From NCBI GenBank assembly GCA_017446645.1, contig JAFSQO010000104.1, positions 1 through 6,069 of the forward strand: DNA of 6,069 nt, in the 5' to 3' direction. The notes under the pieces were generated by a model. It made no database searches. It worked only from the letters and a program-made list of their open reading frames with translations, and had not been told where the DNA came from. Source of the stretch: Synergistaceae bacterium. Its GTDB lineage: Bacteria > Synergistota > Synergistia > Synergistales > Aminobacteriaceae. This document shows, piece by piece, positions 1 through 6,069 of this stretch (the first letter of the stretch is position 1; every line of letters begins with the position of its first letter). Made by a program: the position numbers and the translations under genes.

Positions 1-1171
1 ATTCAGCAGCAACCTGAGTCATACACTCTAAGAAGGAACGCATAAAATCTATCCCGAAGACTTCTGTACGATGCTCGCCGACAAAAACTATTTTCCCGTT
101 TTCGATATTAATATCTACAGAGAGTGCTGATTTCGCGGTACTTAATACAGGACGATAGATTTCTGACTCTTCACCGCAGAACATAGGAGAAATTGAAACT
201 TCGTCCTGCCATGCCACCATATAATCTGCACTAATTCCATAGGCACGGGCTATCTCAGCAAATGAATACAGATCCGAATCCATAGAGTTATTCAATTGGT
301 CTCGCATTTCAGTCAGAAATTCTGCCACAGTCTGAGTTGGCTCAATTTTGCATCTAACAGGAAGCGTCTTGACCAACATGCTAACAGTGTTCATAAGGCG
401 TGCGTCATTCCGTCCGTCGTAGATCGTAGTGAATACGGCCTCATCACTTGCAGCAAAAACAGCCAGAACATAACCATATACGGCATTAAAGAAGGCATTA
501 CCTGTAATTCTCAGGCGGTCACAGAAGGATTTTATAGCATTGTATTCCAAATTCGTATTAAATTTCAGGAATACGTCCTCACCTTCGGCACTACCCGGAA
601 CTGGCGGCAGCTCGGTCGAAACAGCATCGGACAACAGAGAGTCATACCAGGCTTTAGCAGCTTCGTAACGTGAACCGTTGCGTTCTTCCTGCTCTAAAAG
701 TGCTGTATCAAAACCTGTCCACTTTTCGGCTCTGATTTGTTCGCCGGCGTAGACTCGTTCAATGTCCCTTACAATGAGAGCACGGGAGCGTCCGTCACTG
801 GCAATGTGATGCATATCCAGAAAGAAATAATTACCTGCTGGCGTAGCGTAAATTTCAGCACGATACAAATTATCATTCAGTAAATCATAAGGACGTACGA
901 GCTTGTCAGGTTCAATATCATTGTCAGTCCGAATAAAATTAACTTCCGGAGGCATATCATCATTTCTCAGGGCAATAATATTCCCTTGCTGATTCTTCAA
1001 GCGCATTTTTATGAATGGGTGAGCATCAAGGGCGGCAACTACTGCTGCTTTAAGACGATTAATATCTACTCCTGTTCCTAATTTCCATAAGACAGGTATG
1101 TTATAGATAGTAGTGTCCGGATTATTGAGGCATTCTATGTAAATACCATACTGAGTCTGAGTTAACGGATA
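1..1171 (-). other. Condensation domain C2 (nearly complete at window edge)
   Basis: The domain starts at residue 1583 with YPLTQTQYGIYIECL and continues to residue 1972, the last full codon at the edge. The active-site motif is HHIASDG (1703-1709), with His1704 as the catalytic histidine. MLVKTLPVR matches the core after the active site. The segment where C1 has RNPVFDV reads differently here (YGISADYMVAWQDE), so this core is not conserved and C2 belongs to a different clade from C1. The last residues (FMRSFLECMTQVAAE) line up with the final helix of C1, so only a few residues should be missing. A C domain here implies a further acceptor downstream: another module, or a carrier on a second protein. 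Confidence 0.88.
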
Positions 1172-4100
1172 TTCAGATCTGACAGCATAGCTCTTCGTAT
1201 TATCCGTAACAGCCAGGTGTTTTGCTAGTTCTGCTACAGTATCGTGGCTGCGCAGGTCCGAAAGCGTAATATTTGTGTTAAATGCCTCACTAAGCTTCAG
1301 CATCAGGCTTACCATACTTAGGGAAGTCAGTCCGATTGAATAAAAATGTGAGTAAATACCAAAGGCACTACTCCCTAAAATACCGGAAATAATATCGTGT
1401 ATTCTCTTCTGGGTATCATCTTGAGGGGGTGTTAAATCCTCCGTCTGGTTCAAAAGCTCTGGTACGGGTAAAGCCTTAAGGTCAGTCTTTCCGTTAGCGT
1501 TGACCGGTATATCCTCCAAACGGGTAAAGGCATCAGGCACCATGTAACGAGTAAGACGGGCTGACAGGGCAGAACGGAGTTCATCGTCATTTAATGGCTT
1601 GTCACTGGTGTACCATGCGCAGAGGTGTTCTTGACCATCAATTAACTTAATTGCTGCAACAGCGCGGGTAACACCGGGCTGCTCAGAGAGTACGGCTTCA
1701 ATTTCACCAAGCTCAATGCGAAGACCACGCAGTTTTACTTGTCCGTCCATTCGGCCAAGAACTTGAACATTACCCTCAAAATTCCACTTGGCATAGTCGC
1801 CGGAATGATAGAAACGTTCACCCCTGAATTCTATAAATCTTTGAGAAGTCTGTTCCGGGAGATTACGGTAACCCAAAGCTACACCAGGCCCGCCTATGTA
1901 TAATTCACCCACAACGCCCCTTGGAGCAAGATTGCCGGCTGTGTCTATGATGTACTCCCTAACGTTCAGAAGGGGCCGTCCTACTGTAACATGTTCTGCC
2001 TTGTTCAAAAATGCCATATTGCTGGAAATCGTTGTCTCCGTAGGGCCATATGTATTTATGATGTTCGGTATGGCCATTTCTTGGAGCTGGTTTAGTAATG
2101 TTTGAGGAAAGTGTTCACCGCCTGCCATTACCAGTTTGCAATGTTTTATGGCCTCCCTAAAAGGCTTGTATTCGAGATACTGCATGTAACGTGAAGGAGT
2201 AGCGTTTATTGCGTCTGCATCATGGTTCTTGATAAGTTCAGTAAGTGCTCTTGGGTCGTTCATCTGAGACTCAGAGGCAAAAATTACGGTCTTAGCATTG
2301 CAGAGAATGCCTAAAGTATCCTTCAGGGATAAGTCAAACGATACAGTTGTAACATCAAGCATACGTTCAACATTATCTTTAACAGTCTGGTAGAGAATAT
2401 TAGCCGGGTGGGTCATGCAGAAATTACAAATACCCCTGTGCCGAAGCATTACCCCCTTTGGCACTCCTGTTGAACCAGATGTATAGATCATGTAAGCCAA
2501 GTCGTCACCCGTCAAATTAACGTCGGGATTTTCTTGCTTTTCACTTAACAGCAAATCATCTATAGACAATACTCTTTCTTTAGGATAGTCAGAAATATGT
2601 TCATGAGCCGTAATGATAAAGACCGCGCCTGAATCATTGATTATGTGCCTGACCCGTTCAGCCGGATATTCAGGGTCACAGGGGATAAAAGCAGCACCTG
2701 CCTTTAGAACCCCAAACAATGCCGAAAAGTAACTGCTTCGCCTTGGCAGTAACAATACAACACTGTCACCCTTCTTAACACCCTTTGAAATTAGGGACCA
2801 GGCAATTTTGTTTGCCTCTGTATTCAATTCATTGAACGTCATGCTCTTGTCATCTGCAATCAGAGCTACTCTGTCAGGAACGGAATACACTGCATTCTCG
2901 AATATTTTGTGTAACAGCTGAACCGGTATATCAGCCTTTGCCGACATGGAGAGGGCCTCAAGTTCAGCAAGCTGGGTTTCTGGCAGTTTCAGTGCTGTGT
3001 TAATATCTATTTCGTCACTGAAGTTTGTCATTGCCCTAATCGTTGAGTCTAGTTGCTGTAAGAAGCGTCCTATCAATGCAGGCTCATAGAGTTCCGGAGA
3101 ATAAGCCAGCAGCATATCTATCGTAGAATCTTCACGGTAAATAGTAAAGACAAAATCCCTTTTCATTTTCTGAAGTTCGGAGTTCAAGCTAATTGAGACG
3201 TTGCCGCTTTTCTTTTCGTGTTCTGTCAATAAATAATTTACACTGACATCGAAGACCGGATTCCTTGACGTATCATTGACCGGGACAAATTCCTTGACTA
3301 TCTCAGAGAAAGGAAGCCATGCTGTACGCGTGGCGGCTCTGACGATTTGAGATACTTCGGCTAAAAATTCCCTCACCGTCTTAGTTCTGACAGGCATAAC
3401 CCGAACAGGAGCAGAATTAACAAACATTCCGATAATATTTTTGCTTCTGGCATTGCGCATATTTGAAGGTATACCTAAAACTACGTCATCGCTGGCACAA
3501 TACTGGGCAACGACCATAGAAATAGCGGCGAATATGAATTCAAAGTCAGTAACCCTGAAATACTTTGCTGCTCTTTGTATAGCAGAAAGCATATCATTAT
3601 CGAAGTGTAAATGTTTTATCTCGTCAGCTGCAGGGATAACTTGAGGCCGAGTACACTTAACAGGCATCTCGTTAGCTGGAACGCCTCCCTTGAACATTTC
3701 GCGATATAATTCAAAGCCTGCCTTGTATTCGTCATTATGCTCATCACTGGCAATATCTGAGAGATCCAGCAATTTTTCCGGGGTAATACCGTTCAAACGC
3801 TGAAGCAATTCGTCAGTGAGTATTTGAGAGCTTCCTCCGTCAAAGGCTATGTGATGAATAGCTATGTGCAGCAGCATTTCATTATTCGGCAATTCATACG
3901 CAGTCAGTCTGACCGGTACACCTGAGCGCAGGTCAAAAGGCTTTTCGTCTGCAATAGCATTGTTTCGTGCAGCATCAATATCCTTCGCAGCTTTCCATGT
4001 CAGAGTCGGCAGCTTGTCACTAAGAATTCGGACGGGTAAGTCCTCAACCTCTCCATAGTACGAATGAAAGGCTTCATGGTTTGTCATAGTGTCATTTACA

Positions 4101-5917
4101 GCCTTCTCTATCTGCTCACGTCCGGCACCGCGTATAGTGTAAAAAAGGTTCAGGTTATATTCAGTAGACTGCGGGTTAGCTAATTGCTCGATATACATAC
4201 CGCATTCAGAAGCTGTTAATGGATAGATACCGGCAAAACGATTTTCATGTTTCATAAACACGGTATCAGAAACCCTGCCCTCACAAGTCTTAGCGATAGA
4301 GCGGGGAGTACGGCCTTCATATATTTCCGCAGCCGACAGATGAAGGACACTGCAATGTTCAGCGAGCATAACTGCCTTAATTGAGTCTCCGCCAATCATA
4401 AAGAAATCATCATCGAGACCGACACGTTCAAGTCCCAAAACTTTTGCCATGCCCTCACATAATAGCTTCTGAGCTTCACTTTCAGGTGCAATATATTCTG
4501 CCTGCCACGCAGCAGCGTCCGGAGCTTTTAGTGCCTTGCGGTTCAGTTTGCCGTTGTCATTTACGGGTAACTTTTCCAGTTTGACGAAGAAAGCAGGGAT
4601 CATGTATGCCGGTAATTTTGCCTTAGCGGCCGAACGAAGCTCATCTTCAGTAACTGATACTCCGGGCTTAATTGAATAAAATGCACATAAGTAAATTTGC
4701 TGATAAGTATTCTCGAAATCCTTTACTGCCGCGTCCTGAACACCGGGAACAGAACGTAAAACCGCCTCTATCTCGCCGGGTTCCACTCGCTGGCCGTTGA
4801 TTTTAACCATCCAGTCCTTGCGGTTAATGTATATGATATTGCCATCTGGAAGACGACGGACTATGTCATTGCTGCGTAACATAACGTCAAAGCCGTCATG
4901 CTGTCTAAATGGATTAGGTACGAATGTATTTGCGGTATTCTCCTGAAGTCCCAGATATCCAAGTGCGAAGTGTCCTGTTAAACATAATTCGCCTTCATCA
5001 ACCTGGTTATTATTATCGTCAAGTATGTAGACGTGTTCATTTCCTGTTGGTCTTCCGACGGGGGTATTGTCATATGCTTTATCGATAGGGAAGAAGAGAA
5101 CTCCGCCTGCTGATTCAGAAGAACCGTAACAGTTTAGGATGCGTATATCATCTCGAAAAATGCCTGTTACTCGTTCACTGCCTGTCGTAGCAAAACGTAA
5201 TTTTTTACTTCGAGGCTTGAAAACTCGCAGCATCTTAGGGCTGATATAGGCACAATCGATAGAATTTTCCTCGATGAAATCAGCAAGTTTTTCATGATCC
5301 CTCATTACAGAATAAGGCACAGGGTAATAAGTACTTCCATTGCATAACACAGCGAATAGGCCCTGAATGCCTGCAACAAAACTAAATGGTGCAGAGCTGG
5401 CATGTCTAAATCCGGAAGAAATTCCAATGTCTGAGAAAGCCTTCATCAAACGCAGCGTAGAATTATATATGCTCAGATGACTATGCAGCACACCTTTGGG
5501 ATTGCCGGTAGACCCTGACGTATAGATAAGCAGTGATGGGTCAAGGGGTTCCAGTTTCTCGAAGCTGTCAATGGGTGCTTCGTCCTCCAGTTCCTCTAAG
5601 AAAGATGAATTTACACGCAGCTTTGCATTACAGTTCAAAGCAATGTAATCCAGTCTGTCTTTGGGATATGTAACATCAAGTGCAGCAAACACTGCGCCGC
5701 GAATCCATGCAGCAATCATGACAGATACATACTCAGGAGTACGGGGCAGCTCAATAGTCAACGTGTCTCCTTTTGTTATGCCTAGACGTTTCATTCTGCC
5801 AGCTGCACGAAGGGCACAGTTCCATAACTGCGAATATGTAAATTGTCCTTCTGGGGAAAACACCGCGGGGATATTAGGTTGGCGTTCCACCGATTGTTTT
5901 AACATTTCGATAAGCAT
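1..5917 (-). CDS. Non-ribosomal peptide synthetase, A-T-C-A-T-C, 3' end missing
   Basis: This large multidomain synthetase activates carboxylic or amino acids as adenylates, holds them as thioesters on phosphopantetheine arms and condenses them; it is expected to be cytosolic. The 1,972 visible codons contain no stop or frameshift. Domain order by residue is A1 (1-466), T1 (475-545), C1 (565-995), A2 (999-1485), T2 (1501-1565) and C2 (1583 to the edge). Key motifs are YTSGSTG (132 and 1145), carrier serines 512 and 1532, and HHxxxDG (688 and 1703). The ATG at 5917 is chosen because an in-frame TAA lies 12 bases upstream, an AGGAG lies 15 bases upstream, and the A fold begins at once. No C domain precedes A1, so this looks like the first protein of its assembly line. 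The release domain (thioesterase or reductase) is not visible, and neither are tailoring genes, a phosphopantetheinyl transferase or an MbtH protein. The product is unknown. Confidence 0.97.
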   Translation of the reverse strand, partial: MLIEMLKQSVERQPNIPAVFSPEGQFTYSQLWNCALRAAGRMKRLGITKGDTLTIELPRTPEYVSVMIAAWIRGAVFAALDVTYPKDRLDYIALNCNAKLRVNSSFLEELEDEAPIDSFEKLEPLDPSLLIYTSGSTGNPKGVLHSHLSIYNSTLRLMKAFSDIGISSGFRHASSAPFSFVAGIQGLFAVLCNGSTYYPVPYSVMRDHEKLADFIEENSIDCAYISPKMLRVFKPRSKKLRFATTGSERVTGIFRDDIRILNCYGSSESAGGVLFFPIDKAYDNTPVGRPTGNEHVYILDDNNNQVDEGELCLTGHFALGYLGLQENTANTFVPNPFRQHDGFDVMLRSNDIVRRLPDGNIIYINRKDWMVKINGQRVEPGEIEAVLRSVPGVQDAAVKDFENTYQQIYLCAFYSIKPGVSVTEDELRSAAKAKLPAYMIPAFFVKLEKLPVNDNGKLNRKALKAPDAAAWQAEYIAPESEAQKLLCEGMAKVLGLERVGLDDDFFMIGGDSIKAVMLAEHCSVLHLSAAEIYEGRTPRSIAKTCEGRVSDTVFMKHENRFAGIYPLTASECGMYIEQLANPQSTEYNLNLFYTIRGAGREQIEKAVNDTMTNHEAFHSYYGEVEDLPVRILSDKLPTLTWKAAKDIDAARNNAIADEKPFDLRSGVPVRLTAYELPNNEMLLHIAIHHIAFDGGSSQILTDELLQRLNGITPEKLLDLSDIASDEHNDEYKAGFELYREMFKGGVPANEMPVKCTRPQVIPAADEIKHLHFDNDMLSAIQRAAKYFRVTDFEFIFAAISMVVAQYCASDDVVLGIPSNMRNARSKNIIGMFVNSAPVRVMPVRTKTVREFLAEVSQIVRAATRTAWLPFSEIVKEFVPVNDTSRNPVFDVSVNYLLTEHEKKSGNVSISLNSELQKMKRDFVFTIYREDSTIDMLLAYSPELYEPALIGRFLQQLDSTIRAMTNFSDEIDINTALKLPETQLAELEALSMSAKADIPVQLLHKIFENAVYSVPDRVALIADDKSMTFNELNTEANKIAWSLISKGVKKGDSVVLLLPRRSSYFSALFGVLKAGAAFIPCDPEYPAERVRHIINDSGAVFIITAHEHISDYPKERVLSIDDLLLSEKQENPDVNLTGDDLAYMIYTSGSTGVPKGVMLRHRGICNFCMTHPANILYQTVKDNVERMLDVTTVSFDLSLKDTLGILCNAKTVIFASESQMNDPRALTELIKNHDADAINATPSRYMQYLEYKPFREAIKHCKLVMAGGEHFPQTLLNQLQEMAIPNIINTYGPTETTISSNMAFLNKAEHVTVGRPLLNVREYIIDTAGNLAPRGVVGELYIGGPGVALGYRNLPEQTSQRFIEFRGERFYHSGDYAKWNFEGNVQVLGRMDGQVKLRGLRIELGEIEAVLSEQPGVTRAVAAIKLIDGQEHLCAWYTSDKPLNDDELRSALSARLTRYMVPDAFTRLEDIPVNANGKTDLKALPVPELLNQTEDLTPPQDDTQKRIHDIISGILGSSAFGIYSHFYSIGLTSLSMVSLMLKLSEAFNTNITLSDLRSHDTVAELAKHLAVTDNTKSYAVRSEYPLTQTQYGIYIECLNNPDTTIYNIPVLWKLGTGVDINRLKAAVVAALDAHPFIKMRLKNQQGNIIALRNDDMPPEVNFIRTDNDIEPDKLVRPYDLLNDNLYRAEIYATPAGNYFFLDMHHIASDGRSRALIVRDIERVYAGEQIRAEKWTGFDTALLEQEERNGSRYEAAKAWYDSLLSDAVSTELPPVPGSAEGEDVFLKFNTNLEYNAIKSFCDRLRITGNAFFNAVYGYVLAVFAASDEAVFTTIYDGRNDARLMNTVSMLVKTLPVRCKIEPTQTVAEFLTEMRDQLNNSMDSDLYSFAEIARAYGISADYMVAWQDEVSISPMFCGEESEIYRPVLSTAKSALSVDINIENGKIVFVGEHRTEVFGIDFMRSFLECMTQVAAE
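1223..1417 (-). other. Carrier domain T2
   Basis: Residues 1501-1565 form a carrier domain with the core FYSIGLTSLSM. Ser1532 is the expected phosphopantetheine site. The core GLTS departs from the usual GGxS of PCPs (GGDS in T1) and recalls acyl-carrier-like variants. It should accept the A2 monomer, receive the acyl group through C1, then act as donor for C2. Confidence 0.87.
1463..2923 (-). other. Adenylation domain A2 (extension module)
   Basis: Residues 999-1485 form a canonical amino-acid-activating adenylation domain. Cores seen are LKAGAAFIPCDPEYP (A2 motif), YTSGSTGVPKG (1145-1155), FDLSLKD with Asp1195 at the Asp235 position, YGPTE (1290-1294), SGD ending at Asp1374, GRMDGQVKLRGLRIELGEIE (A8) and NGKTDLKAL with Lys1477. 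Unlike A1, it keeps the aspartate expected to bind an alpha-amino group. My hand-read ten-residue code is D-L-K-N-V-A-T-I-S-K, aligned without gaps in the A4 and A5 regions. I cannot assign it to a known amino acid. A1 and A2 are clearly divergent, so this is not a recent module duplication. Confidence 0.93.
2933..4225 (-). other. Condensation domain C1
   Basis: Residues 565-995 form a full-length condensation domain of about 430 residues, joining the T1-bound acyl group to the monomer on T2. It opens with YPLTASECGMYIEQL (565-579). The active-site motif is HHIAFDG (688-694), with His689 as the catalytic second histidine and Asp693 in place. The later cores are also recognisable: IGMFVNSAPVRV (compare the usual GxFVNTLPLR), LPFSEIV, and RNPVFDVSVNY (compare RNxLFQVMF). 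No epimerase precedes it, so a direct condensation type is expected, but the subtype cannot be settled by eye. Confidence 0.92.
4283..4495 (-). other. Carrier domain T1 (PCP)
   Basis: Residues 475-545 form a peptidyl carrier domain following A1 directly. The core DDFFMIGGDSIKA carries the phosphopantetheine attachment site, Ser512, in the canonical GGDS context. It should hold the acid activated by A1 and present it as donor to C1. Confidence 0.92.
4520..5917 (-). other. Adenylation domain A1 (loading module)
   Basis: Residues 1-466 form a complete adenylate-forming domain. Visible cores are A3 YTSGSTGNPKG (132-142), A5 YGSSES (264-269; usual NRPS form YGPTE), A7 SND ending at Asp351 (usual form TGD), A8 containing KINGQRVEPGEIE, and A10 NGKLNRKAL with catalytic Lys457. 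A gapless comparison with the GrsA A4 region puts Val181 where amino-acid-activating domains have Asp235. My hand-read specificity positions are V-A-Q-Y-A-T-C-G-G-K, which match no code I know. Loss of that Asp, together with acyl-ligase-like A5 and A7 motifs, suggests an acid lacking a normal alpha-amino group, such as an aryl, fatty, hydroxy, keto or beta-amino acid. That is inference. The lysine and the P-loop are intact, so the domain should be active. Confidence 0.9.
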
Positions 5918-5932
5918 ATTAGTAAATTACTT

Positions 5933-5937
5933 CTCCT
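5933..5937 (-). promoter_or_regulatory. Shine-Dalgarno sequence of the NRPS gene
   Basis: On the minus strand the sequence reads GAGGAGAAG, with AGGAG at these positions, 15 bases before the ATG at 5917. The match to the anti-SD is strong but the spacing is long, since 5-10 bases is usual. No nearer in-frame start is possible because a TAA lies in frame between the site and the ATG. The next in-frame ATG, codon 5, would be still further away. Confidence 0.7.
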
Positions 5938-5991
5938 CAGTTTTTTATAAATTCAGGCACAATAAAAATTTTATGTTTTATCAGTGAACTT

Positions 5992-6020
5992 ATTGTACAT
6001 TACGAATAGCCGTGCGACAA
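5992..6020 (-). promoter_or_regulatory. Candidate sigma-70-type promoter for the NRPS gene
   Basis: On the minus strand TTGTCG (6015-6020, 4 of 6 to the -35 consensus) is followed after exactly 17 bases by TACAAT (5992-5997, 5 of 6 to the -10 consensus). The start of transcription would fall near 5985, giving an AT-rich leader of about 70 bases before the ATG. It is read by eye and untested; AT-rich DNA gives chance matches. Confidence 0.45.
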
Positions 6021-6069
6021 TATCACTCTCGCTAATATCTTTCTGCTAACCGTAAGCCTTGCAAACTGC

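Larger units (their letters stand above)
5918..6069. other. Intergenic leader upstream of the NRPS gene
   Basis: This 152-base stretch carries no supported gene. It holds the candidate promoter, the ribosome binding site, and an AT-only inverted repeat, ATAAAA-A-TTTTAT, at 5962-5974. That repeat would lie in the untranslated leader and lacks the G+C stem of a normal terminator. All three minus-strand frames reach stops before the NRPS start, so any gene entering from the right would end here, but too little of it is visible to call one. Confidence 0.6.

Noticed and set aside
296..673. Plus-strand open frame of 125 codons
   Set aside because: It lies antisense inside C2, in a region whose minus-strand frame encodes conserved condensation-domain motifs. 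The plus-strand protein resembles nothing I know.
1896..2105. Plus-strand open frame of 69 codons
   Set aside because: Antisense shadow of A2 around the YGPTE core; no plausible ribosome site or family resemblance.
3441..4058. Two plus-strand open frames (3441-3644 and 3864-4058)
   Set aside because: Both are antisense to C1, on either side of its active-site region, and read as low-information serine- and alanine-rich peptides.
1463..5917. Tandem duplication of modules (A1-T1 versus A2-T2)
   Set aside because: The two A domains differ in A2, A4, A5 and A7 motifs and the carriers have different cores. Shared stretches are limited to family motifs, so no recent duplication is supported.
5962..5974. 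AT-only inverted repeat ATAAAA-A-TTTTAT as a terminator or operator
   Set aside because: Its 6-base stem is all A/T with a one-base loop, so it cannot form a stable hairpin. As an operator it would be one of many chance matches in AT-rich leader DNA.
5661..5987. Plus-strand open frame of 108 codons
   Set aside because: It is antisense to the A1 N-terminus and runs out into the AT-rich leader; its composition changes there, as expected for a chance frame.
6000..6069. Possible C-terminal tail of an upstream minus-strand gene (frame ending in LSHGYS, stop at 6000-6002)
   Set aside because: Only about 22 codons are visible and they match no family I recognise. The stop overlaps the candidate promoter, and the other two frames are equally open or closed by chance.

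Overview
The window is almost entirely one gene: the 5' part of a large non-ribosomal peptide synthetase (NRPS) on the minus strand. Its ATG is at 5917. The frame stays open for 1,972 codons and runs off the left edge of the window, so the C-terminus, release domain and any partner genes to the left are not visible.

Layout in the direction of transcription (right to left): 6069-5918 is a non-coding leader with a plausible sigma-70-type promoter (5992-6020) and a Shine-Dalgarno sequence (5933-5937). The protein then reads A1-T1-C1-A2-T2-C2. The adenylation (A) domains are at about 5917-4520 and 2923-1463. The carrier (T/PCP) domains are at about 4495-4283 and 1417-1223. The condensation (C) domains are at about 4225-2933 and 1171-1. 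All domains keep their core motifs, so the visible part looks like an intact, functional gene. C2 is essentially complete when the window ends, so at least one more acceptor carrier, in this protein or another, should follow.

By family logic, A1-T1 is a loading module because no condensation domain precedes it. C1 joins its acyl group to the monomer loaded by A2 on T2, and C2 passes the two-unit product to the next, unseen carrier. The most notable point is that A1 lacks the aspartate that grips the alpha-amino group of amino-acid substrates (valine 181 sits there). It also has acyl-ligase-like core motifs (YGSSES, SND). The first unit may therefore be a carboxylic acid that is not an ordinary alpha-amino acid.

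Organism: G+C is moderate (mid-40s percent by eye). Arginine is coded mostly by CGN, and a Gram-positive-style AGGAG site precedes the gene. The domain style resembles NRPSs of anaerobic Bacillota and related gut or rumen bacteria. This is an impression, not a demonstrated assignment. No RNA gene, mobile element, CRISPR array or long repeat was seen.
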